DNA of 36,433 bases from the NCBI GenBank assembly GCA_900766915.1, contig CAAFXE010000259.1, forward strand, positions 1-36,433, in the 5' to 3' direction. Below the pieces are notes generated by a model. It saw nothing but the letters and a program-made list of their open reading frames with translations. It was not told where the DNA came from and ran no database searches. This stretch comes from Lachnospiraceae bacterium (GTDB lineage Bacteria > Bacillota > Clostridia > Lachnospirales > Lachnospiraceae). Both the position numbers and the translations under genes were made by a program. This document shows, piece after piece, positions 1 to 6,992 of the stretch. Within the stretch, counting starts at the first letter, position 1. Every line of letters begins with the position of its first letter.

Positions 1-24
1 GCATACATCTATTATAAAACTGAA

Positions 25-118
25 GTGGCTCATTATGGCCGGAATAGCGGCTCACACATATCCGGAATGGTGGCTCAAACTGACCGGACAGGTGGCTCAT
101 TGGAGCACAGATTATTCA
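25..118. repeat. Tandem ~22-bp repeats, IS21-like end
   Basis: Four units beginning GTGGCTCA or GCGGCTCA start at 25, 47, 70 and 92, a period of 22-23 bases. The first three continue into a CCGGAA or CCGGAC block. Multiple short repeats of this size are typical of IS21-family ends, and the transposase genes would lie to the left, outside the window. Assignment to IS21 is inference; the repeats themselves are plain. Confidence 0.45.
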
Positions 119-717
119 GGGATCGTCTTTTTATGCTATATATTAAATTGAAGGAGCTTCCTGCGTTATTCAGCAAAAAATATATTGATATGACATGTTA
201 GAATTAAAAATATAAGCAAGGGGAGATTACATAGAAGGACACAGCGTTTGAAGAAATAGCATTATTTCAAAGGAAAAGGAGTCAGATGAAAAAAGATTTT
301 CAACATCAGTAGTATTGAATTTGATGAGAAGCATCACTGCTGTTTTGTTTATTTAATGTGATTGTAAATGAAAATTTATTAAAAATAATTGTATCTGTTC
401 AGTACCTTCCAGATGCGATGCAAAAATCCATGCAGAATTTTCTTCGCAAATGGATTTTTTCTTGCTAACCTCGGGATTTTTTGCGAAAACCCTCGCGGAA
501 TAGTGGCATCTGAACAGTTACAAATAATTGATATTTAATATGATTAATAGAAAATATTGTTAGCACGGGCGGAATTGATCAAGTTATGTCTTTTGTTTTG
601 AGTTGAAATGGTAAAGCAGAGCGATTCTATGAGGTTAAATTTCTTTCGATGTTATAGATATTAGTTTTTATATAATTTGGAAAGCATATCAATTTTTATA
701 GAATAGCAATTCGCATG
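119..717. other. Non-coding stretch before the sigma gene
   Basis: No convincing gene. It holds a good ribosome site (AAAAGGAG) before ATG 286, but that frame stops after eight codons (MKKDFQHQ), so it is probably the remnant of a truncated gene. It also holds the first copy of the 131-bp element at 391-521. The remainder, 530-717, is AT-rich without visible structure. Confidence 0.5.
391..521 (-). repeat. 131-bp MITE-like element, copy 1
   Basis: The reverse complement closely matches 5664-5794, and both copies are about 131 bases. The ends are imperfect inverted repeats around CTGTTCAG / CTGAACAG. An internal hairpin pairs AAATCCAT with ATGGATTT. The copy is flanked by a direct repeat AAATAATT (383-390 and 522-529), as expected for a target-site duplication. 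It carries no coding capacity, so a transposase in trans would be needed. Which transposon family mobilised it is unknown. Confidence 0.65.
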
Positions 718-746
718 TTTACAAATTATAACATCTTTTTCTCTTT
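718..746 (+). promoter_or_regulatory. TcdR/UviA-type promoter of the sigma gene
   Basis: TTTACA (718-723), a 17-base spacer, then CTCTTT (741-746), ending about 20 bases before the sigma-factor start. This is not a sigma-A -10 box. It matches what I recall of promoters used by clostridial TcdR/UviA-type sigma factors, implying autoactivation. Confidence 0.6.
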
Positions 747-767
747 ACCCATTATGGGGGGAAAAGG

Positions 768-1301
768 ATGGAATTATATAATTTGATTTTGTTGGCTAAA
801 AAACATGAACAACAGGCAATTTGCATTTTACTAGATAAGTTTAGGAATTTACTTCGAAAATATGCAAATAGACTAATGTACGAGGACGCAGAAAATGAGT
901 TGCATCTTTTCTTTATAGAATTGATCTATAGATTTCCAATAGAGAAGTTTAGAGAAGAAGATGAAGGGAGAATTGTTGTTTATATAAATAAATGTATACA
1001 TCATGAATATATTTTTCTTTTAAAGAAAATAATTAATCAAAAACAAGAAATAGTATTTTGTGATATATCTGAAGAACAACAACAGATGATTGAAAGTAGG
1101 GCAGCGATACTTGATGATTACAATCAAATGACCATATTAGAAATAAAGAATAGTTTAAATGAAAAAGAATGGAAAATAATAGAACAAATTTATATTTTGG
1201 GATACACTGTTTCAGAAGTAGCACATAATCTGGGTATTTCTAGGCAAGCGGTAAATCAAATGAAAAATAGAATATTAAAAAAATTAAGAAAAATTACATG
1301 A
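768..1301 (+). CDS. TcdR/UviA-like alternative sigma factor
   Basis: A 177-residue protein with the layout of a small group V/ECF-like sigma factor. A helical region-2-like part spans about residues 15-80, and a region-4 helix-turn-helix spans about 147-170 (GYTVSEVAHNLGISRQAVNQ). It would direct RNA polymerase to special promoters. The start is ATG 768 after a GGGGGGAAAAGG ribosome site. TcdR, UviA, BotR and TetR of clostridia are the closest family by size, low GC and context, because the neighbouring gene is UviB-like and both genes carry TTTAC(A/T)-16/17-CTCTTT promoters. UviA with UviB is the known bacteriocin-linked pair of Clostridium perfringens. No toxin or bacteriocin structural gene is evident nearby. 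A plain ECF sigma or a Tn916 orf7-like regulator is the alternative. Confidence 0.7.
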   Translation: MELYNLILLAKKHEQQAICILLDKFRNLLRKYANRLMYEDAENELHLFFIELIYRFPIEKFREEDEGRIVVYINKCIHHEYIFLLKKIINQKQEIVFCDISEEQQQMIESRAAILDDYNQMTILEIKNSLNEKEWKIIEQIYILGYTVSEVAHNLGISRQAVNQMKNRILKKLRKIT

Positions 1302-1571
1302 ATATCTTGGCATCACGAAACCCGTGATTCCGGAGAAATGGAAACATTCCGGATACGGAAACCTCTTTGATTGACTTGACTACCATTCATAAGAAATTGA
1401 GCCAATGTCAAGCCCAGAGCCACTTCGCGGGACATTAGTCAGCTTTACTTTGGTGAGATTTCTTGTATCCTGGATAATTGTCAATCGGTTTCCTAATCAC
1501 CGGACAGCAAGACCGGAATATTCAATTACAATGGTGTGATTTGTACATCGATTAGATAAAGACAGCATAAA
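1302..1571. other. Intergenic stretch, possible decayed repeats
   Basis: No open frame of note. It contains scattered CCGGAA and GAGCCA words similar to the window's first repeats (1399-1423, 1500-1518), but spacing and order do not match, so a decayed IS end is only a guess. Confidence 0.3.
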
Positions 1572-1613
1572 AAAAGAGTAAAAGCATACGAGAGAATTTT
1601 CGTATGCTTTTTA
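1572..1613 (-). terminator. Terminator of the holin-like gene
   Basis: An inverted repeat pairs AAAAGCATACGA (1580-1591) with TCGTATGCTTTT (1600-1611). On the minus strand it is followed by CTCTTTTTTT. It lies just past the stop of the minus-strand gene and could also stop readthrough from the sigma gene. Confidence 0.75.
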
Positions 1614-1615
1614 CT

Positions 1616-1840
1616 TTAGGATTTTAATTTCATTTTTATTTCTTCAACATCTTGCTTTACATCAGATAGGATAGAAAGATTCTGAGTAAGTGTGTCTATT
1701 AATTTCTGATACTCTTTTTCTCGAATATCCTGCTTTTCTTCCATTTTTTCATAACGTTTGATAGTGTACAAAAATAATGAAACAAATAATAATACCCATA
1801 TTCCCTGCGATGTAGCAACTTCAAGTAATGCGGTTTCCAT
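1616..1840 (-). CDS. BhlA/UviB-family holin-like peptide
   Basis: A 74-residue protein with one N-terminal membrane helix (about residues 12-28, after the typical ATSQG lead) and a charged, probably coiled-coil cytoplasmic tail (29-74). Length and layout match the BhlA/UviB family of holin-like peptides linked to bacteriocin genes and phages, which are proposed to permeabilise the membrane or aid release of proteins lacking signals. The start has a strong ribosome site (ACGAGGAGG). The gene diverges from the next plus-strand unit and converges on the sigma gene. Its own promoter (1863-1890, minus) matches the sigma gene's promoter, so it is probably a target of that sigma factor. The export substrate is not visible. 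Confidence 0.75.
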   Translation of the reverse strand: METALLEVATSQGIWVLLFVSLFLYTIKRYEKMEEKQDIREKEYQKLIDTLTQNLSILSDVKQDVEEIKMKLKS

Positions 1841-1862
1841 ATCAATTCCTCCTCGTATAATA

Positions 1863-1890
1863 AAAGAGAAAAATTTTTTTTTCTAGTAAA
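1863..1890 (-). promoter_or_regulatory. TcdR/UviA-type promoter of the holin-like gene
   Basis: Read on the minus strand: TTTACT (1890-1885), 16 bases, CTCTTT (1868-1863), then the ribosome site and ATG at 1840. It shares five of six -35 bases and the whole -10 with the sigma gene promoter at 718-746. Confidence 0.6.
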
Positions 1891-1967
1891 CAATATAATT
1901 ACTAAGAGGGCACAATTAAGCATAAAAGATATTTCTAATAAGAAATTTTGGCGCTAATTGTTATAGC

Positions 1968-1995
1968 TTTAGAACCGTGATTAGAATATCTCTTT
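1968..1995 (+). promoter_or_regulatory. Weaker third sigma-type promoter candidate
   Basis: TTTAGA (1968-1973), 16 bases, CTCTTT (1990-1995), pointing toward the secreted-protein gene about 330 bases on. One -35 base differs from the sigma gene promoter. In AT-rich DNA this could be chance. Confidence 0.25.
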
Positions 1996-2321
1996 CACAA
2001 AAAAGTGATGTTAAAAGATTCAGTTCTGTAGGAGTTAAGTACATCTGATTGTCTGAGGTGACAGCTTACGTGGAAGAAAATGGAATGTATCAACCAATAG
2101 TTTAGTGGAGCATATGTCCCGATGGAAAGTTGATTTCATAGGCATAGTTGCCAGTAAGCGTTGTAAGTAAGTGTATCAAGAAACAATATGGAAAAACAAA
2201 ATTTGAAGACAAATAAGAGAAGAAAACGGTCATAAAAGATTTGGTACAAAATAAGTGCTAATATTAAAATACCATAGTGATATAGAGCAACAATAAATAA
2301 AGCATAGAAAGGAGACACACT
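1996..2321. other. Long leader before the secreted-protein gene
   Basis: No gene supported. A plus-strand frame near 2055-2090 reads like a coding fragment (AYVEENGMYQPIV) but stops at once, so it may be the tail of a lost gene. It ends in the GAAAGGAG ribosome site of the next gene. Confidence 0.35.
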
Positions 2322-2781
2322 ATGAATATTTAGAAGAATATTAAGTGCTGTGTGTGCAACATTGATTTTATGTTCTAGTACTTTGTCATATGCGGCAGAG
2401 CCAACATTGATATTAACAAAAGAGCAAAAACAAAGTAGTTATGAGGAATTTCAAAATATTCCAGAAACAGAACAAACAGAACAAGGAACACTTACGTTAT
2501 CAGAAATTATTTTAAAAGATAACATGTATCTTTCTACATATACGGAAAATAGTAGTGAAGGCATGAGTATGACAAATTCCGCAAGAATTGTTGTTTCGTA
2601 TTCCAAAGAAGTTCAGGTGTGGTTTGACGAATATTCTGATGTTACAGAATACTATTATTACAAGGAGTATAGTTCGGAATACAAAACATGGTGTTCGGGG
2701 TATCTGCAACTAAAGACCGTGAGAGCTGCAAACGGAAAATATCTTGCAACATATAATGGGGTGCTGCAGGGAACGATTTAA
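2322..2781 (+). pseudogene. Secreted protein with a frameshifted start
   Basis: The long frame gives a signal peptide (hydrophobic core ATLILCSSTLS, cleavage after SYAA) and about 128 mature residues rich in Tyr, Ser and Glu, with no lipobox or anchor. The perfect ribosome site GAAAGGAG (2308-2314) serves ATG 2322, yet that frame ends at TAG 2331 after three codons. The signal peptide continues in the +1 frame (IFRRILSAVCATLIL), as if ATG AA(A) ATA TTT had lost bases. The only in-frame alternative start is GTG 2350, which has no ribosome site and would shorten the signal peptide. The overall shape resembles small Clostridia exoproteins of the DUF6147 kind, but I cannot assign it. It is a pseudogene, a phase-off gene or a sequencing error. 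Confidence 0.5.
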
Positions 2782-2832
2782 AAATGTTAGTGTTGTTGCC
2801 AATATCGATATGTAGAGTTGTTTGTCTATAGA

Positions 2833-2876
2833 AAGCGGATGGTGAGTAGTAGAATGCTTACCATCCACTTTATGTT
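2833..2876 (+). terminator. Hairpin terminator
   Basis: AAGCGGATGGTGAG (2833-2846) pairs with CTTACCATCCACTT (2857-2870), 14 pairs including wobbles, ahead of a T-rich tail. It ends the secreted-protein unit. Almost the same hairpin recurs at 3357-3391. Confidence 0.65.
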
Positions 2877-3356
2877 TAAACCTCTAGATCAGGAGTAGCC
2901 CTTGGCCAGAGGCGTCCATTGTTCAAAACATTAATCATAAGAAATGATATTTATACAACATCAATATGTTATTATTCGTAAGCACTCAACTATGTTTAGT
3001 ATAGATTGATTTTAGGACCAAAATGTAATCGTTAGAGGACAAAAGATATACAACAGATGTATGCATGTTATAATTTCGATATGCAAATTCTGGTCGAACT
3101 ACATGGCTTTCCGCAATGACAGCATGAGCTTCTAAAACTGATGTGGCGATCAACCGAAAGAACCATTGAAGATTAAAACAAGCCATTTTTGGGGTCTTTG
3201 ACAGTGCTAGTGTCAGTCGTAAATAAGTAATCAAGAAAAATTTCAAAGTAAAGTGTGTAGTTCTAACTGGAATTAGTAATCAGTTATTTTGGAATGTATA
3301 ATTTCAATGTATAAAAAGTAAATATAAATAATATTCTATAAATGATTCACTAAGTG
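2877..3356. other. 480 bases between twin terminators
   Basis: No credible gene on either strand; the open frames here are short and lack ribosome sites. The segment is bounded on both sides by nearly identical hairpins, so it may hold a short untranslated transcript or the remains of a lost gene. No function can be assigned. Confidence 0.4.
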
Positions 3357-3400
3357 AAGCGGATGGTAAGTAAAATGCTTACCATCCGATTTCTGCTTTA
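3357..3400 (+). terminator. Second copy of the GCGGATGGT hairpin
   Basis: AAGCGGATGGTAAG (3357-3370) pairs with CTTACCATCCGATT (3378-3391), 13 of 14 positions, followed by a T-rich run. It sits between the gene-less stretch and the first Xre gene. Confidence 0.6.
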
Positions 3401-3418
3401 TAGGGAAAAGTTAAAAAA

Positions 3419-3435
3419 TAACCGTATATCGGTTA
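3419..3435. promoter_or_regulatory. Palindromic operator candidate for Xre
   Basis: TAACCG-TATAT-CGGTTA is a perfect 6-bp inverted repeat about 85 bases before the Xre start. Xre/Cro-like repressors bind palindromes of this size, so autoregulation by the next gene is likely but unproven. Confidence 0.4.
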
Positions 3436-3519
3436 AAAAATACATATATTTGGGTTGTTTTCTATTCTGTATGTTTTAAAACTCTGTTGATATGATTTTA
3501 TTCAAACGGAGGTCAAAAC

Positions 3520-3852
3520 ATGGAAGAAAACAGGAAAGATACGAATATACAGATCGGAAAAAGGCTGAGAGATGCCAGAAATAATTTGGGAAGAAAGCAG
3601 GCAGAATTTGCATATTCGCTCGGAGTTTCGGAAGAACATTACAGAAAATATGAATCTGGAGCTACCGGTTTATCAGCAGATAAACTTCTTATCTTGTATA
3701 AGGAATATGGAATTGATCCTACATATCTGATTACCGGGGCATGTATGAAGGATTTTGATGTTGACTACTATATAGCGAATTGCAACAAAGAACAAAAGGA
3801 TGAATTTTTAGACAGGATTCTGGCATATATGTCGAGAATTGTGAAGAAATAA
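3520..3852 (+). CDS. Xre-family transcriptional regulator
   Basis: A 110-residue protein with an N-terminal Cro/C1 helix-turn-helix at about residues 12-67 (IGKRLRDARNNLGRKQAEFA, then SLGVSEEHYRKYESG). A short C-terminal tail of about 40 residues probably dimerises. It acts as a DNA-binding repressor or activator in the cytoplasm. ATG 3520 follows an ACGGAGG ribosome site. The palindrome at 3419-3435 may be its operator. It is the first of three Xre genes in 1.6 kb, as often seen in mobile elements, where such regulators control excision or transfer. Its targets cannot be named from the sequence. Confidence 0.8.
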   Translation: MEENRKDTNIQIGKRLRDARNNLGRKQAEFAYSLGVSEEHYRKYESGATGLSADKLLILYKEYGIDPTYLITGACMKDFDVDYYIANCNKEQKDEFLDRILAYMSRIVKK

Positions 3853-3901
3853 CATTGCTGATATGTGCCTGCTTCTTTTAGAAAGGATAAGAATTACGCA
3901 A

Positions 3902-4240
3902 ATGGAGCAGGTGTTATACCAAACGATCGCTTGCAATATCAAAGAACGGAGAAAGCAGCTTTGCTATTCGCAGGAAAGGCTTGCGGAAAAGGCAGAGGTT
4001 TCAGTTGATACAATAAAAAATGTAGAGTCCGGTCGCAGAACCATGAATTTGGATACTTATTTAAGAATTGTGGATGCATTGGAAACAACACCACTGGCTT
4101 TGATAAAATGCGAAGAGCAGTCAGAGGAATGGTTTGACAGGCTGCTCTTTATGACAGCTCATTGCAGCGACCGGGAAATGAAATTTGTTCTGTATATGGT
4201 AGAGCAGATATTGAAAGGATTTGAGGATTACCTGAAATAA
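3902..4240 (+). CDS. Xre-family regulator, second
   Basis: A 112-residue protein from ATG 3902 (MEQVLYQTIACNIKERRKQL). A helix-turn-helix spans about residues 8-65 (CYSQERLAEKAEVSVDTIKN), followed by a helical tail. An upstream in-frame ATG at 3863 has no ribosome site, while AAAGGA at 3882 supports 3902 with somewhat long spacing. It lies 49 bases after the previous Xre gene in the same direction and is probably cotranscribed. The downstream gene converges directly on it with no gap. Likely a repressor of mobile-element functions; its targets are unknown. Confidence 0.75.
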   Translation: MEQVLYQTIACNIKERRKQLCYSQERLAEKAEVSVDTIKNVESGRRTMNLDTYLRIVDALETTPLALIKCEEQSEEWFDRLLFMTAHCSDREMKFVLYMVEQILKGFEDYLK

Positions 4241-4471
4241 TCACCTATTCGTATTCGTTATTTCTGTAATCAAATAATCAACGATTTCATCAATAGTTGG
4301 GCAGCTGCCATTACATGGAATTTTTGTCCAGAAGTTTTGTAAATTTGGGTCGTTGCTTTTTAATGCAAGGGAAACGGCGAAGGCTATTTGTTCACGAATG
4401 GTGCTCTCATCCATTCCTTCGTTTTCTATCATACGTTTTAAAGCATTTTCTAATTGTCCATTTTGTTTCAT
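4241..4471 (-). CDS. Small conserved hypothetical protein
   Basis: A 76-residue acidic protein I do not recognise with certainty. It is helical, without signal peptide or membrane segment. The first half contains ALKRMIENEGMDESTIREQI and the second a conserved-looking FWTKIPCNGSCPTIDEIVDY stretch with two cysteines. AGGAAGGCGG upstream of ATG 4471 supports the start. The gene converges on the second Xre gene, its stop being adjacent to that gene's stop. Short proteins of this shape occur in Lachnospiraceae integrative elements. No function is assigned. Confidence 0.6.
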   Translation of the reverse strand: MKQNGQLENALKRMIENEGMDESTIREQIAFAVSLALKSNDPNLQNFWTKIPCNGSCPTIDEIVDYLITEITNTNR

Positions 4472-4817
4472 GTTCTTATCCGCCTTCCTGATTTTTATAA
4501 AATAAGTATAATTGATTTTTAAGAGAATAGGTATAAATTTTATATAGTACTTAGTGTAGCCTTATGCAGATGATATATTCTGCTAGGGCTTTTCTTTTTG
4601 ATTACTCTTCTACAAGTGTGTACAATATTCCACCAAAAACAGAGGGTTCGTTCACTTCCCGTCCTACATTCCAAACTATAAAATATATCTTGCTTAAGCA
4701 AATTTTAAAAAGAATTTCGATATGAAAAATATAGAAAACCTTCAAAAAAAACACATTTGAGGAAGGTTTTATTTTTATGCCCTCCGGTTGTGTTTCCCGA
4801 TGGGTAGAAGGATTAAG
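4472..4817. other. Intergenic stretch with terminator-like hairpin
   Basis: No gene. A hairpin AAAACCTTC (4735-4743) / GAAGGTTTT (4762-4770) followed by ATTTTTAT looks like a plus-strand terminator or attenuator just before the third Xre gene. A short palindrome TTGCTTAAGCAA lies near 4692-4703. Confidence 0.45.
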
Positions 4818-5135
4818 ATGTATGAACTGACAAAGGTGGGTGGAAGGATTAGATGTTTAAGAAGAAAAACAGGTAAAACACAGGAGGAGATATCAGAAGA
4901 ATTAGGTATGAATATCAAAACATATCGGGCGATTGAGACAGGTGCTCGGGTAGGAAAAATAGATACATTGTGTCTGCTGGCAGAATACTTTCATACATCT
5001 CTGGATTATCTGGCAGGCAGGGAGGAAAAGCCTGGAGAGGGCTTAGATATTAGAATTGAAAACTTACCACCGGATAAACAGAAACTGGCAAAGCAGCTGA
5101 TTGTTTCCGTACTTGATACGTTAAGTACCACATAA
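4818..5135 (+). CDS. Xre-family regulator, third
   Basis: A 105-residue protein with a helix-turn-helix at about residues 5-62 (GGRIRCLRRKTGKTQEEISE, then ELGMNIKTYRAIETG) and the usual LDYLAGREE end. A helical tail (LPPDKQKLAKQLIVSVLDTL) completes it. ATG 4818 is chosen because AGAAGGA stands seven bases upstream; TTG 4788 and ATG 4800 lack ribosome sites. It stands alone behind a terminator-like hairpin, upstream of a long non-coding leader and the pilus operon. It may regulate that operon, but nothing in the sequence proves it. Confidence 0.78.
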   Translation: MYELTKVGGRIRCLRRKTGKTQEEISEELGMNIKTYRAIETGARVGKIDTLCLLAEYFHTSLDYLAGREEKPGEGLDIRIENLPPDKQKLAKQLIVSVLDTLSTT

Positions 5136-5663
5136 TAGGGTGATGACTCCTACGCTATGTACCTAAAAAATGAGGAGGTAATCACCTACAATACAGTCAT
5201 GGATGAGGCAAGTACATCAGCAGATGAAAAGCTGAAACCAAACTGAACCTTGAAAATTTCATAGGACCCACATATCTTCGTGATTATTCTGTTCGCCTCC
5301 AGTATATGGAGGTAGTAGACCCCATTTCGTGCAGTGAGAAGCCTGACCGAAAGGTTTGCCTGTGAAGGCTTTTAGCAGAGGGTTTTACTTACCGGTGTTG
5401 CTGCCGGATGAAAGGGACAGGAAGACGCACCTGAATTTCAGCGAAAAGCATTTTCAGAGAGTGGCAACTGACACTGCTGTCCGGATGGGCAGGATAGCGG
5501 TTACGTGATGGGATAGGCAGTCCCATGGATATGTGACCCGGCTGGGGGAGAATGTGAAAAGAGTCACGTAGGAGTCTTTTCACATAAGCTTACTGAAATG
5601 ACAGTGATCTTATGTGAGCAGATTCGTGCGCACAATTTACTCAAATACAAATATAAATAATAT
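5136..5663. other. Long non-coding leader with hairpins
   Basis: No convincing gene. A 29-codon frame at 5157-5246 (MYLKNEEVITYNTVMDEAST...) resembles a fragment of a larger protein and lacks a good ribosome site. Two strong hairpins stand in a row: GTGAAAAGA (5554-5562) with TCTTTTCAC (5575-5583), and TCACATAAG (5580-5588) with CTTATGTGA (5609-5617). The second has an inner ACTG/CAGT stem. Their role may be termination, an origin of transfer or an RNA leader; nothing distinguishes these. Confidence 0.4.
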
Positions 5664-5794
5664 GTAACTGTTCAGAGTCCAATAATCCGCGAGGCTTTTC
5701 GAAAGAAAATCCCGAGTTCCTAAACAAAAATCCCATTACCGAAGGTAATTTTAAATGGATTTTTGTGAGCATCTGGAAGGTACTGAACAGATGC
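5664..5794 (+). repeat. 131-bp MITE-like element, copy 2
   Basis: Inverted copy of 391-521, with the same GTAACTGTTCAG start, CCGCGAGG block, CATCTGGAAGGTACTGAACAG end and length. Its internal hairpin is sharper (ATTACC-GAA-GGTAAT inside AAAATCC/GGATTTT). No clear target duplication flanks it. It lies directly before the TadA ribosome site, so its end forms the operon's immediate leader. Confidence 0.65.
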
Positions 5795-5809
5795 GAAAGG
5801 AGAAGAAAA

Positions 5810-6979
5810 TTGGGACTTACAAATAATTCGGAAATTGCAGGAAAGAATATGTCTGCTTTGGACCCCGAAAAGCTCTTCAATGAAATCGTTGATTACTTTA
5901 CCCGGGTAGAAAAAATCACTATCAACCTGGTAAACCGTGGGCTGAAAGAGAAGGCCATCCTGAATCAGATGGTAGAAAATTATCTGAAGGAAAAACATGT
6001 GCCGGATGACATCATTAAGGACATGATCAGTATGTTTGAAAACTATGTGTTTGGTTATCACATTCTGGAACCCCTGATTAATGATGAAACCATTAGTGAT
6101 ATCAAAATTACGAAATTCGATTGTGTCCGGATCAAGCGGTTTGGAAAACGTATGACTTCCGATGTGAAGTTTAAGGATGATGCAGATCTCAACCGTTTTA
6201 TCGAGCATGTGGCGATCAAGAACAGGATCAATATCAGTGATATCAATGCGATCCAGAACTTTACGGATAAGCAGAGCAATGAAAAGTTTATTTTGAGACT
6301 GAACATCTCCAGTCCCTACGTCAATTCCGTACCCAACAGCTATCTTCATATCAGAAAGATCAGCAAGAATAAAAAAGGAATGGATTATCTGATTGATGCA
6401 GGGATGATGGATCAAAAGACAGCAGAGTATCTGATCCATCAGGCTAAAACAGCCAGAGGAATGCTGTTTACAGGAAAGGGAGCTTCCGGAAAAACAACTC
6501 TGATGAATGAGTTATTAGAGCACATCCCGGAAGAAAACAGTGGACTTACCATTCAGGAGAATGAGGAACTGTTTTCCTACCATCATCCGGACATCATGTT
6601 CCAGCACACAGTAGAGAACCGTGGAGAGGGAAAAATCTGTTATTCCTTACAGGATCTCGCAAGAAATGGTTTACTGCTTGACCTCGATTATTACATCATC
6701 GGTGAGATTAAAGGCGGAGAAGCACTGTATTTTTTAAATGCAGCTTATACAGGACACCGCTGTTGGGCATCCGTCCATGGCGTCAGCTCCACGGAGGCAA
6801 TCGATAAGCTGGCAGATTACGTGAAGTACGAGAGCAATTATTCCAAAGAAGATGTCATGAGGATGCTCCGTACTATGGAAGTTGTAGTGTTTATGGAGAA
6901 TTTCAAAGTGAAGGAAATTTCCGAAGTCGTTGGATTTGATGAAGCCACACATCGACTCATTTATAAGAGAGTGTTGTAG
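5810..6979 (+). CDS. tadA: TadA/CpaF-type secretion ATPase
   Basis: A 389-residue ATPase of the type II/IV secretion superfamily that would power assembly of a Flp-type pilus at the inner face of the membrane. Walker A is GKGASGKT at residues 222-229. A Walker-B-like YYIIGEIKGGEA has its glutamate at 299, and a His box (VHGVSSTEA) has His at 323. The N-terminal third is the helical/PAS-like domain usual in CpaF. The start is TTG 5810 because AAAGGAG lies at 5797-5803. The longer frame from GTG 5765 begins inside the 131-bp repeat without a ribosome site. It is the first gene of a tight operon with TadB 13 bases downstream. No TadZ/CpaE gene precedes it, unlike proteobacterial tad loci. Confidence 0.88.
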   Translation: MGLTNNSEIAGKNMSALDPEKLFNEIVDYFTRVEKITINLVNRGLKEKAILNQMVENYLKEKHVPDDIIKDMISMFENYVFGYHILEPLINDETISDIKITKFDCVRIKRFGKRMTSDVKFKDDADLNRFIEHVAIKNRINISDINAIQNFTDKQSNEKFILRLNISSPYVNSVPNSYLHIRKISKNKKGMDYLIDAGMMDQKTAEYLIHQAKTARGMLFTGKGASGKTTLMNELLEHIPEENSGLTIQENEELFSYHHPDIMFQHTVENRGEGKICYSLQDLARNGLLLDLDYYIIGEIKGGEALYFLNAAYTGHRCWASVHGVSSTEAIDKLADYVKYESNYSKEDVMRMLRTMEVVVFMENFKVKEISEVVGFDEATHRLIYKRVL

Positions 6980-6992
6980 GAGGTTTTGAAAA

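Noticed and set aside
286..312. Eight-codon frame behind a perfect ribosome site
   Set aside because: Too short to call a gene; more likely the truncated start of a lost one.
1318..1525. CCGGAA and GAGCCA words suggesting a second IS21-like end
   Set aside because: Spacing (18 bases) and order differ from the units at 25-118; too degenerate to call.
3099..3230. Possible decayed coding fragment
   Set aside because: Translations in each frame are interrupted by stops and match no family I can name.
5720..6439. Long minus-strand frame of 239 codons opposite TadA
   Set aside because: It lies fully opposite a well-supported ATPase gene and has no ribosome site or family features.
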